64,000 nucleotides of DNA from JBBQWT01 sp038210375 (GTDB lineage: Bacteria; Acidobacteriota; Terriglobia; Terriglobales; Acidobacteriaceae), in assembly GCA_038210375.1 (NCBI GenBank), contig JBBQWT010000010.1:40797-104796 (forward strand). The letters are read 5' to 3'. The notes below the pieces were generated by a model. That model saw nothing but the letters and a program-made list of their open reading frames with translations. It made no database searches and was not told the DNA's origin. This document shows positions 52,302-60,719 of the stretch, one piece after another; position 1 is the stretch's first letter, and each line of letters begins with the position of its first letter. The position numbers and the translations under genes are program-made.

Positions 52302-53546
52302 ATGCGTGTTCCCTTTCATATCGGCCGGCCCCAGATTTTTGCCGGCCTGCTGTTGCTTATTTTTGCCGCACAATCTTCCTGGCTGGTTGTTTACCTTCCT
52401 CTCGATGAAGACCAGGAAGCGACCGGCGCCGTGGGCAGAGTTCTATATGACCCCAGTATGTCCACTGCTTTTTTTGGCGAGGTCAGCGAGGGCATCATTC
52501 CCCTCAGGATCGCTGGAATTGTGCTGGCGGGGCGTGACGCGGTTGCGCCTGCTTACGGCGAGCCCAGTACCCAAAATTCTCACCTCGACGGCGCCTACAG
52601 CAACATACTTTTTAACAATCGCCTGAACCAGAAACTGGTGCGACTGCCGTTCCTATTGTGCGGGGTATGGCTGGGCGGGGCCATCTGGTGGGTGGCTCGT
52701 CGGCTGTACGGCGACGCCGGAGGCTACGTTGCGCTCTCGCTGTTTGCTTTCTCTCCATTATTCATCGGCTATAGCGCCAACGCGGGACCTGAAATTGTGG
52801 CTGCCTGGGCAATCTTTGGAGTTATTTTCACGGCCATGGGCGTGGGCCACACGCTCTACGCTCCCCCTCGCAAATGGTACCCGCGCGCCGGGTTGCTGGG
52901 GATTGCCCTGGCGGTGAGCCTGGGTTCGAGCTTCGCTCTGTGGATTGTGCTTCCCCTGGCGCTGGCATTGATGAGTTACCTCGCGCCGGGAAGAACTCGT
53001 GCGGCGCTCTCGGCCATCTCGCTCAGCTCCATCCTGGCGGCGGTGATCCTGTGGGCATGTTACGGATTCCACGGCGGCGCGCTCGAGGCAACCCTTTGGC
53101 GCGGCGTGACCCTGAACGACCGGCGCCCCGGGTTTTGGCTGATTGGAGAATATTTCTCTACGCCCGTGCTGCTGCTCTTACTCGTCTACTCGTTGTTATT
53201 TCTAGCCGCCATCACAACATATTATTTCTGGCGACGCGCGCAATATTTTGGTAACACCGCCCCTCTTCTGGCCGCGCTGGTCCTTTTTCCGGTGGCATTA
53301 GAAGTGCCGCGGACTACCGGGGTGGTGGTTGCGGCAATGGCCCCGCTGCTGTTCGTTTTTATCGGCGGAATCGCCGCCGACCTGTTGGAAACCCGGCACA
53401 AAAATCTGGTACGTAAAATGCTGTTCGCGATTCTGGCGGCCAACGCCCTGCTAAGTTTCCTGGCTGTTCCGCGCTTGGGATCGACCACTTTTTACGGCCT
53501 GAAAGCCAGGACCCGTCTTTACATGGAGCCGCTTCCAGGGAAATAA
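52302..53546 (+). CDS. Multi-pass membrane protein, GT-C glycosyltransferase-like
   Basis: The protein has 414 residues and about 10 hydrophobic helices. The N-terminal loop after helix 1 (VYLPLDEDQEATGAVGR) carries an acidic DED motif, as in family 39-like GT-C enzymes that use polyprenyl-phosphate sugars. Further helices include YVALSLFAFSPLFIGYS and VVAAMAPLLFVFIGGIA. The fold class is inferred from topology. Substrate unknown. It ends 21 bases before rsmG and is probably cotranscribed with it. Confidence 0.6.
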   Translation: MRVPFHIGRPQIFAGLLLLIFAAQSSWLVVYLPLDEDQEATGAVGRVLYDPSMSTAFFGEVSEGIIPLRIAGIVLAGRDAVAPAYGEPSTQNSHLDGAYSNILFNNRLNQKLVRLPFLLCGVWLGGAIWWVARRLYGDAGGYVALSLFAFSPLFIGYSANAGPEIVAAWAIFGVIFTAMGVGHTLYAPPRKWYPRAGLLGIALAVSLGSSFALWIVLPLALALMSYLAPGRTRAALSAISLSSILAAVILWACYGFHGGALEATLWRGVTLNDRRPGFWLIGEYFSTPVLLLLLVYSLLFLAAITTYYFWRRAQYFGNTAPLLAALVLFPVALEVPRTTGVVVAAMAPLLFVFIGGIAADLLETRHKNLVRKMLFAILAANALLSFLAVPRLGSTTFYGLKARTRLYMEPLPGK

Positions 53547-53567
53547 GACGGTGATGAAGAGGATAAA

Positions 53568-54236
53568 TTGGCTGGCGTGGACAACCGAATGAACTCTGAA
53601 ATAGCCACCCACCTTGCTCCGTTCATAACCGGCCTCAGCGCGGAGCAATTCGAGCAAATCTCGCGGCACCTGGAGTTGCTGCTGCTGTGGAACCAGCGCG
53701 TTAACCTGTCGGGAATTCGCAGCCGGGAAGAAATCATCACCCGGCACTTCGGCGAATCGCTTTTTGCCGCCCACGAGCTGCTTGATCCGCACAGCGACAT
53801 CAAGATCGTCGATGTCGGGTCGGGCGCGGGATTTCCCGGCATCGCCATTAAAATTTATGCACCGCGAACCAGTCTGACCATGATCGAATCACAAAACAAG
53901 AAGGCCACGTTTCTCCGCGAGGCCATTCGCACCCTGGGCATGTCGCAGGCGGAGGTCTACGATGGCAGGGCGGAAAAATTTGGCCACATTGCGGACCTGG
54001 TGACCATGCGGGCGGTGGAAAAATTCGAGCACATCCTGCCGGTGGCCGGCGGACTCGTCCGACCGGGTGGGCGCATCGGCTTGCTGGTTGGGCAGGCCCA
54101 GGAACAAACAGCCTGTCGCCTGCTGCCTGACTTTCAATGGAAACCGTCCATCCCCATGCCGCAATCGACTGGCCGCATCCTGCTGGTGGGCGCCAATCCC
54201 CGGCATGGCGAGGAACGGGCGGAATTTTCCGGCTGA
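53568..54236 (+). CDS. rsmG: 16S rRNA (guanine-527-N7)-methyltransferase
   Basis: RsmG (GidB) methylates G527 in the 530 loop of 16S rRNA. The 222-residue protein shows LLLWNQRVNLSGIRSREEII, the SAM motif IVDVGSGAGFPGIAIKIYAP, LTMIESQNKKATFLREAIR and VTMRAVEKFEHIL. TTG 53568 is supported by AGAGGA 5 bases upstream; ATG 53589 is an alternative. Origin proximity is usual for this gene. Confidence 0.94.
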   Translation: MAGVDNRMNSEIATHLAPFITGLSAEQFEQISRHLELLLLWNQRVNLSGIRSREEIITRHFGESLFAAHELLDPHSDIKIVDVGSGAGFPGIAIKIYAPRTSLTMIESQNKKATFLREAIRTLGMSQAEVYDGRAEKFGHIADLVTMRAVEKFEHILPVAGGLVRPGGRIGLLVGQAQEQTACRLLPDFQWKPSIPMPQSTGRILLVGANPRHGEERAEFSG

Positions 54237-54321
54237 GAGCGCACATGTTGCCGGCTGCTCCGGATGCCACCCCGTGAGGTTTCGCATTTTCTCATCCGCC
54301 ACTTTATAATCCGCCCTCTAT

Positions 54322-56148
54322 ATGCAAACTCAACCGGTTGACCGCAGAAAATTTCTCACCGTGTGTTCCAATTTTGGATTGGCTTCCACCCTTTTCCCCG
54401 GAGTGTTGTGGTCGTTGGCCAACCCGGCAGCAGCCTCGGCGAGCGCCCCACCCGCAACCGAGGCCCCCAGGCTCGATACCAAAATCCCGGCAGCGCCGTC
54501 AAAACCAGTCGCCAAGCCCGGGGCGGTCACGCGCGAGATGATTGCCAGCGCGGCCACGATAGCGGGAGTGGTCATCGCCGACGAATACAAAGACATGATG
54601 CTGGAAGACCTGAATGGACGACTGGAATCCTACGACGCCATTCACAAGTTGAAAATTCCCAATTCGGTGCCCCCTGCCCTGCGCTTCGATCCGGTATTGC
54701 CGGGCATGAAGTTCGATCGCACCGCACGGCCTATGCGTCCCAGCGTCTCGCGCCCAGCGGGCAAGGCCGCACCCGCCAATATCGATGACGTGGCGTTCTG
54801 GAGCGTTGCGGACTTGGGCGACATGGTGCGCCGCAAGAAAATTTCGTCGGTGGCGCTCACCGAAATGTACCTTCAGCGCCTGAAAAAATATAACCCCGTA
54901 CTGAAATTCGTGGTCACGCTTACCGAGGAGCGGGCGGGGGCGCAGGCACGCGAAGCCGATCGCGATCTGGCCCGGGGAAAATATCACGGCCCGCTGCATG
55001 GCATACCGTGGGGCGCCAAGGATCTGCTGGCGGTAAAGGGATACCGCACCACGTGGGGCGCCGGCGGCTTTGAGGAGCAGACCATCGATGAAGACGCCAC
55101 GGTGGTCAAGCGGCTCGACGCGGCGGGGGCCGTCCTGGTGGCCAAGCTGACGCTGGGCGCGCTGGCCCAGGGAGATGTTTGGTTTGGCGGCATGACCCGC
55201 AATCCGTGGAAGACCGATCAGGGTTCGAGCGGCTCGTCAGCAGGCCCGTCATCGGCCACCGCGGCGGGTTGCGTGGGCTTTGCCATCGGTTCCGAGACCC
55301 TGGGGTCAATCGCTTCGCCGTCGACGCGCTGCGGCAATACCGGCCTGCGTCCTACGTTCGGCCGCGTACCCAGAACCGGCGCCATGGCCCTTTCGTGGAG
55401 CATGGACAAGCTGGGCCCCATCTGCCGCAGCGTCGAGGACTGCGCCCTGGTGCTCAACGCGATCTACGGTCCCGATGAGCAGGATCCGGTAGTGCACGAC
55501 ATCCCGTTCAACTGGGACGCGCGCCTTCAGCCCCGCGACCTGCGCATCGGCTACCTGAAGGCGGATTTCGACCGCATGCCCAAGCCTGATGATAAGCCGG
55601 AGGACAAGGCGCGGCGCCTGGCCAGCATGAAACTCGACCAGGCGGTGCTCGATGTCTTGCGGACCCGGGGAGTGAAGTTGATAGAAGTGAAGATGCCGGA
55701 CCTGCCGTTCGGCGCCATGCGTCCTTTGCTGTTAGCCGAAGCGGCGGCGGCGTTCGACGAGCTGACGCGCAGCAGCCGCGACAAGCTCTTGACCGCGCAA
55801 GGTCCCAATGACTGGCCCAACGCGTTTCGCGAAGCCCGTTTCATTCCGGCGGTCGAATACATCAACGCCAACCGGGCGCGCACCCTGGGCATGGAGGCCA
55901 TGGCCGCGATATTCAAGACTGTAGACGTGATCGTGGCTCCAACCTTCAGTTCGCAGCTGCTGATCACCAACCTCACCGGACATCCGGCAGTAATTCTGCC
56001 CAACGGCTTCCGCGAAGACGGCACCCCGACCAGCATCACATTTTTCGGAAACCTTTTTGCGGAAGCCCAGTTGCTGGCGACGGCGCGGGCCTACCAGGAA
56101 GCCACCACCTGGCATTTGCAGCGGCCGCCTCTGGATGCTGCCAAGTGA
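54322..56148 (+). CDS. Tat-exported amidase-signature (AS) family amidase
   Basis: The protein has 608 residues. A twin-arginine signal with DRRKFLTVCSNFG opens the protein, then an Ala/Pro-rich linker of about 130 residues. The amidase domain contains the catalytic Lys in GIPWGAKDLLAVKG, the cis-Ser in DQGSSGSSAGPSSATAAG and the nucleophile Ser in GSETLGSIASPS. AS enzymes hydrolyse C-N amide bonds. The Tat signal places this one in the periplasm, so it is not GatA. It stands alone after rsmG. Confidence 0.88.
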   Translation: MQTQPVDRRKFLTVCSNFGLASTLFPGVLWSLANPAAASASAPPATEAPRLDTKIPAAPSKPVAKPGAVTREMIASAATIAGVVIADEYKDMMLEDLNGRLESYDAIHKLKIPNSVPPALRFDPVLPGMKFDRTARPMRPSVSRPAGKAAPANIDDVAFWSVADLGDMVRRKKISSVALTEMYLQRLKKYNPVLKFVVTLTEERAGAQAREADRDLARGKYHGPLHGIPWGAKDLLAVKGYRTTWGAGGFEEQTIDEDATVVKRLDAAGAVLVAKLTLGALAQGDVWFGGMTRNPWKTDQGSSGSSAGPSSATAAGCVGFAIGSETLGSIASPSTRCGNTGLRPTFGRVPRTGAMALSWSMDKLGPICRSVEDCALVLNAIYGPDEQDPVVHDIPFNWDARLQPRDLRIGYLKADFDRMPKPDDKPEDKARRLASMKLDQAVLDVLRTRGVKLIEVKMPDLPFGAMRPLLLAEAAAAFDELTRSSRDKLLTAQGPNDWPNAFREARFIPAVEYINANRARTLGMEAMAAIFKTVDVIVAPTFSSQLLITNLTGHPAVILPNGFREDGTPTSITFFGNLFAEAQLLATARAYQEATTWHLQRPPLDAAK

Positions 56149-56172
56149 AGCGCCGCTGTTACACTCGCCACC

Positions 56173-56787
56173 ATGCCCTTTCGCGTGAAGCCCAACTCCA
56201 AATCATTGTTTGAGCCGGAACCGGCCAAGGCGGGGCCGCCGCCCGGCCATATCGTCGCGCATATTGATGGCGGGGCACGGGGAAATCCCGGTCCGGCGGG
56301 CTATGGAGTAGTCATCCACGATGCGGCGGGAAAAAAACTGGCGGGTCTTAGCGCGTACCTGGGGCATCGCACCAATAATTTCGCCGAATATTCAGGATTG
56401 ATTGCCGCCCTGGAGTACGCCATCGCCGGCGGTCACAAATCTCTGCGCGTGGTGAGCGATTCCTTGCTGCTGGTGAACCAGATGCGCGGTGTATTCAAAG
56501 TCAAGAACCTTGACCTGCGCGATTTTCACACCCGCGCCCTGGCTTTGGCGGCGAAACTGGAATGGTTCATGGTCGAACATGTGTTGCGCGCCAAAAATTA
56601 CGAAGCCGACCGGCTGGCAAACGCCGCCATGGATTCCGGCACTGGCCGCGCTACAGCCGAAAGGCCGGTTTCAGCGGCCCCACCTGTAGCCAAAGAAATT
56701 ATCGGAATCGTGCGCGGCGGAGTCGTGGAGTTAAATGATGGGAAGATTCCCGAAGGAACCAAAGTCTGGGTTCGGGTAGTGAAGTGA
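56173..56787 (+). CDS. RNase HI-family protein with extra C-terminal beta segment
   Basis: The protein has 204 residues. The RNase H domain at about 30-155 holds the four acidic catalytic residues: AHIDGGARGNPGPAGYG, TNNFAEYSGLIAALEYA, VVSDSLLLVNQM and NYEADRLANAAM. Such proteins cut RNA in RNA/DNA hybrids. After a short Ala/Pro linker the last 30 residues, with GIVRGGVVELNDGKIPEGTK, look like the short beta domain found in AF2212/DUF104-type antitoxin-like proteins. No toxin partner is next to it. The start ATG 56173 lies 24 bases after the amidase stop. Confidence 0.85.
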   Translation: MPFRVKPNSKSLFEPEPAKAGPPPGHIVAHIDGGARGNPGPAGYGVVIHDAAGKKLAGLSAYLGHRTNNFAEYSGLIAALEYAIAGGHKSLRVVSDSLLLVNQMRGVFKVKNLDLRDFHTRALALAAKLEWFMVEHVLRAKNYEADRLANAAMDSGTGRATAERPVSAAPPVAKEIIGIVRGGVVELNDGKIPEGTKVWVRVVK

Positions 56788-56945
56788 GGGAAGAGATCTC
56801 GGCCTGGAGAAACCGATCACTTCCAGGTGGAGATAACTTTCGGTGGAGATACGGATTCTACGAGTTGGCCTCTGCGTCTGGGCTTGACCTCGACAATCTC
56901 AAGAAGTTGTATAAGACGAAAGTGCTAAGTGGAAAAAATATTTGA

Positions 56946-57003
56946 CTTGTCATCCTGGAGCGAGCTTCTGCTTCTTGTTCGAGCGAAGGACCTTGCGTTT
57001 TCT
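56946..57003 (+). repeat. Dispersed repeat family A, copy 4
   Basis: The copy begins CTTGTCATCCTGGAGCGAGC and ends AGGACCTTGCGTTTTC. The upstream extension CTCAAGAAGTTGTATAAGAC (near 56899) matches that of copy 2. It is the first of several repeats in the 671-bp gap 56788-57458, which holds no visible gene. Confidence 0.75.
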
Positions 57004-57058
57004 CTTGAAACTCTCCCGGTCTCGAATGTGGGAGGTTAACAACACGGATGGAACTTCT

Positions 57059-57222
57059 TGGTTTGGCAAGGAAGATTCAAAGGCAGGCTACGCGTAGAAG
57101 CCATTCGAAAGGCCGGGTGAAAACATTGATTCAGGCTGGAACTCCTACCGCCTCTCGGAAACAAAAGGTTCCTCGGCTTGCGCTCGAAATGACAATTCAT
57201 ATATTTCGTATTGTCCTAGGAG
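57059..57222 (+). repeat. Dispersed repeat family B, second long copy
   Basis: The block order is the same as at 40685-40868: TGGTTTGGCAAGGAAGATTC, AAAGGCAGGCT, AGGTTCCTCGGCTTGCGCTC, AATGACAATTCAT and a shortened TTGTCCTAGGAG end. It lies about 55 bases after family A copy 4. A third, single-copy element of similar style (GAGGTCTCTCCACTACGCCG to GTCGAGATGACAATTT) follows at about 57304-57360. Confidence 0.7.
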
Positions 57223-57458
57223 TGAGGATTATCGGGAGTTGCAAAGGCTGAAGAGCGGATAATCGCGAGCATGAAGACCAACTGCAACCACAAAAGCCGC
57301 CCCGAGGTCTCTCCACTACGCCGCACAGGAGCCTGCGGACTCCGGTCGAGATGACAATTTGGATGAGGACGGAGTTGTGGTGACGCGACGATTCCACCTG
57401 ACGAGAAAATCTAAAAGTGACCCGCTTTGATTTACTGCCGCTGCACGGCCCCGCCCAC

Positions 57459-57914
57459 TCACACCGTTAGCTCCCGCTTGACCGCTTCGCTGACCATCTT
57501 CCCTTCTACCCTGATCTTGCCCGCGGCAAACTTCGCCATGGCCGTCTTCATGACCGCGCCCATGTCCTTCAGCGTGGGAGAACCCATCTCGGCGATTGAT
57601 TCTTTGACCACCCGGGTAATTTCTTCCGCGCCGGCGGCCTGGGGCATGTAGGCCTCGATCATCACGATCTCGGCTGCCTCTTTTTCCGCCAACTCCGGAC
57701 GATTGCCTTTGGTGAACGCGTCGATCGATTCCCGCCGCTGCTTGATCAGGGTGTTGAGCACCGAGATGGTTTCCTGGTCGTCCAGCGGAGCACGCTTGTC
57801 GAGGGCCTTCATCTGCAGGGCGGCCTTCATCATGCGCAGGGTGGAGAGCAGCGTGGTTTCTTTGGTGCGCATGGCGGTAACCATGTCCTGCTGAATCTGC
57901 TCGGCGATCGTCAT
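57459..57914 (-). CDS. YqeY/GatB-tail domain protein
   Basis: The protein has 151 residues. Recognisable YqeY features are MTIAEQIQQDMVTAMRTKE, TLRMMKAALQ, LIKQRRESIDAFTKGNR, EAAEIVMIEAYMPQ and the C-terminal MGAVMKTAMAKFAAG. It is all helical and cytosolic, and related to the C-terminal tRNA-binding domain of GatB. Exact role unknown. ATG 57914 has AAAGGA 6 bases upstream and is preferred over a start 24 bases earlier. A strong terminator separates it from ftsH. Confidence 0.88.
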   Translation of the reverse strand: MTIAEQIQQDMVTAMRTKETTLLSTLRMMKAALQMKALDKRAPLDDQETISVLNTLIKQRRESIDAFTKGNRPELAEKEAAEIVMIEAYMPQAAGAEEITRVVKESIAEMGSPTLKDMGAVMKTAMAKFAAGKIRVEGKMVSEAVKRELTV

Positions 57915-57936
57915 CGGGGTCCTTTCAGGTTGCGGC

Positions 57937-57966
57937 AAAAAAAATTGGGGCGAGTATCCGCCCCAA
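57937..57966 (-). terminator. Intrinsic terminator after ftsH
   Basis: On the minus strand TTGGGGCG and CGCCCCAA form an 8-bp stem with a 6-nt loop, followed by eight T (57944-57937). It begins 20 bases past the ftsH stop. Confidence 0.85.
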
Positions 57967-57985
57967 CGGTTAGACGGCTGCGGTT

Positions 57986-59899
57986 TTAGGCTGGCGCTGG
58001 TTCTCCGCCGGGGGCCATTCCCGGGGCGCGACCGGGTTCCGGACGCAGCACTTGCTGCATCGGTCCGGCATCGTTGTTATGGCTGGGTGGCTTCTCGGGG
58101 AGTTGCTTGCCTTCGATCAGCATCAGCACTTCGCTGGCGTCGAGGGCTTCGCGTTCCAGCAGGGCCAGCGCGATCCGCTGCAGCGGCTCGGGGTGCTTGG
58201 TGATGAGGTCGGTGGCGCGCTGGTAGGCGCTATCCACCAGCTTACGCACCTGTTGATCGATGCGGATGGCGGTGTCCTCGCTGAAATCGCGATGTTGCGC
58301 GATCTCGCGGCCCAGGAAGATCTGCTCCTCCTTCTTGCCGTAGGTCAGTGGTCCGAGCTCGCTCATGCCCCATTCACACACCATGCGGCGGGCAAGATCG
58401 GTGGCGCGTTCGAGATCGTTTCCGGCGCCGGTGGTGATCTCTTTCAGAAACAACTCCTCGGCGATGCGCCCGCCCATCAGTATGGCGATGCGGGTTTCGA
58501 GGTACTCGCGCGTATAGCTGTGCTGGTCGGTTTCAGGCAGTTGCATGGTCAAGCCCAGCGCCATTCCGCGAGGAATGATGGTGACCTTATGCAGCGGGTC
58601 GGATTGCGGGCTCAAGGCCGCCACCAGCGCGTGGCCGGCCTCGTGGTACGCCGTCAGCTTCTTTTCCTTATCGGTGAGCAGCATGGACTTGCGCTCCGCA
58701 CCCATGAGGACCTTGTCTTTGGCCACTTCAAAATCCCACATCAGCACCGACTTGCGGTTGTAGCGGGCCGCGCTCAGCGCCGATTCGTTGACCATGTTGG
58801 CCAGGTCGGCGCCGGAAAAGCCCGGGGTGCCGCGCGCCAGGATGGAAAGATCGACGTTGTCGCTTACAGGAATCTTGCGGGTATGCACCCGCAGGATCTC
58901 TTCGCGTCCGCGCACGTCAGGCAAGCTGACCACCACCCGGCGATCGAAGCGGCCCGGCCGCAACAGGGCGGGGTCAAGCACATCGGGACGGTTGGTGGCG
59001 GCGATCAGGATGACGCCTTCGTTGCATTCAAAGCCATCCATCTCCACCAGCAACTGGTTGAGGGTTTGCTCGCGCTCGTCATGGCCTCCGCCCAGCCCGG
59101 CGCCGCGATGGCGCCCGACTGCGTCGATTTCGTCGATGAAAACGATGCACGGAGCGTTTTTCTTGCCTTGCTCAAAAAGGTCTCGGACCCGGCTGGCGCC
59201 CACTCCCACAAACATTTCAACGAAATCGGAGCCGGAAATGGAGAAGAAGGGGACGTTGGCTTCGCCGGCCACGGCGCGCGCCAGCAACGTTTTTCCCGTG
59301 CCCGGCGACCCTACCAGGAGCACGCCCTTGGGAATGCGGCCTCCCAGTTTCTGGAACTTCTGCGCTTCGCGCAGAAAATCGATGATCTCGCGCAGTTCCT
59401 CTTTCGCTTCCTCAACCCCAGCCACGTCTTTAAAAGTGATTTTCTTCTGCTGCATTGACAGCAGCCGCGCCCGGCTCTTGCCGAACGATAATGCCTTGTT
59501 GCCGCCTGTTTGCATCTGGCGCAGCATGAAAAACCAGAAGGCCACAATCAGCACGATGGGCAGTATGTTGAGCGCGTAGCCCGTCCAGTTGTTCATGGAG
59601 GCATCGCGCACCGTAATGTTCACGCCCTTGTCCCCCAGTATCTTGATCATGTCGGGGTAGTTGGCGGGCACGGTGGTGTGGAAAACCTTGGAATGGTCGT
59701 TCTTGTACTTGCCCTTTACTTCGCTGGCCAGGATGCTGATCTCGGAGACGTTGCCGCTGTTTACCTGGTTCATGAAGGCGGAGAAATTGATTTCCTCATC
59801 TTTAAGGGCGGAAGTGTTCTTAGAAACCAATTGCCAAAGCAGCACGCCGGCAAAGATGATCAAGGTCCAAAAAAGAATCTGTTTTACCGTGGAATTCAC
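57986..59899 (-). CDS. ftsH: ATP-dependent zinc metalloprotease FtsH
   Basis: FtsH is a membrane-bound AAA+ protease that degrades damaged membrane proteins and regulators. The 637-residue protein has two N-terminal helices (ILFWTLIIFAGVLLWQLV and YALNILPIVLIVAFWFFMLR). The AAA module has Walker A GSPGTGKTLLARAVAGEANV, IVFIDEIDAVGRHRG and the SRH RPGRFDRRVVV. The zinc site is TAYHEAGHALVAAL. The C-terminus is Pro/Gly-rich. The start is GTG 59899. It lies downstream of tilS and hpt, a widely conserved arrangement. Confidence 0.96.
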   Translation of the reverse strand: MNSTVKQILFWTLIIFAGVLLWQLVSKNTSALKDEEINFSAFMNQVNSGNVSEISILASEVKGKYKNDHSKVFHTTVPANYPDMIKILGDKGVNITVRDASMNNWTGYALNILPIVLIVAFWFFMLRQMQTGGNKALSFGKSRARLLSMQQKKITFKDVAGVEEAKEELREIIDFLREAQKFQKLGGRIPKGVLLVGSPGTGKTLLARAVAGEANVPFFSISGSDFVEMFVGVGASRVRDLFEQGKKNAPCIVFIDEIDAVGRHRGAGLGGGHDEREQTLNQLLVEMDGFECNEGVILIAATNRPDVLDPALLRPGRFDRRVVVSLPDVRGREEILRVHTRKIPVSDNVDLSILARGTPGFSGADLANMVNESALSAARYNRKSVLMWDFEVAKDKVLMGAERKSMLLTDKEKKLTAYHEAGHALVAALSPQSDPLHKVTIIPRGMALGLTMQLPETDQHSYTREYLETRIAILMGGRIAEELFLKEITTGAGNDLERATDLARRMVCEWGMSELGPLTYGKKEEQIFLGREIAQHRDFSEDTAIRIDQQVRKLVDSAYQRATDLITKHPEPLQRIALALLEREALDASEVLMLIEGKQLPEKPPSHNNDAGPMQQVLRPEPGRAPGMAPGGEPAPA

Positions 59900-60022
59900 T
59901 TCAGAAACCTGCTTTCGGATACCGAACTTTCTTAGCTTTAGATGCTCTATCTGGAAGGAAGATTTTTTACCTGTCTTGATTCTAAGCTTCGTTTTTCACA
60001 GCGGCAAATGGCTCGCTGGCGA

Positions 60023-60601
60023 TTATGGGGCTGGATTTGGGGCCGCGGACCGCTCTTCGCGGCCATCGCGGGACTTCACCGCGATGTAGGGCAGGTTCCG
60101 TCCCAGGTCGGGCGCACCCAGGCCGTATCCGATTACATACGCCTCGTCAAAGAGAAACCCAAAGTAATCCGGCTGCAGGGCCAGGCGCCGGGACGACTGT
60201 TTATCGAGCAGAGCGACCAGTTTCACCGACGCGGCGCCGCGGGCGGTGAGATTGCGGACCAGAAAATCGCTGGTCTGTCCGGTTTCCATGAGCGCCTGCA
60301 CGAGCACGACATCCTTGCCGGCGACCTCGACTTCAGGGGTAAACATGATCTGGGTGCTGGCCAGCGCGCCCTGCCATTGTTCAGATATTTCGGGCTTGAT
60401 GAACTGGCACACCACGGGAACGTCGATGGCGCGCACCAGGTCGGCCATGAAGATAAAGCCATCTTCCAGCACACAGACCGCGTAGAGCACTTTGCCGGCG
60501 TAGTCCCCTGAAAGCTGGCGGCCGATTTCGGAAACCCGCTTTTGAATTTGCTCGGCGGTCAGCAAAACGTGATGGGAGTTGGGAGAAGTTTCGATCGTCA
60601 A
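60023..60601 (-). CDS. hpt: Hypoxanthine phosphoribosyltransferase homologue with altered PRPP loops
   Basis: The protein has 192 residues. The overall Hpt fold signals are intact: VLLTAEQIQKRVSEIGRQLS, FMADLVRAIDVPV, KLVALLDKQSSRR, FLFDEAYVIGYGLG and NLPYIAVK. Two catalytic loops are not. The PPi loop, normally LKGG, reads LEDG (residues 45-48). The PRPP loop, normally VEDxxDTG, reads VQALMETG (101-108), so the acidic pair and catalytic aspartate are replaced by Gln102, Ala103 and Glu106. It may have low or no transferase activity, or a different role. It sits between tilS and ftsH. Confidence 0.85.
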   Translation of the reverse strand: MTIETSPNSHHVLLTAEQIQKRVSEIGRQLSGDYAGKVLYAVCVLEDGFIFMADLVRAIDVPVVCQFIKPEISEQWQGALASTQIMFTPEVEVAGKDVVLVQALMETGQTSDFLVRNLTARGAASVKLVALLDKQSSRRLALQPDYFGFLFDEAYVIGYGLGAPDLGRNLPYIAVKSRDGREERSAAPNPAP

Positions 60602-60719
60602 TTGATGCGCCTCAATTCCGGCTCGTTTAATTCACAGGACTGCTGTCAGGGCCGAGCCGGCTTTTACGGGGTAGCAAAATCCCAATGCGAAAGGGCAATC
60701 CTGGAGGGGAACCTAGAAG

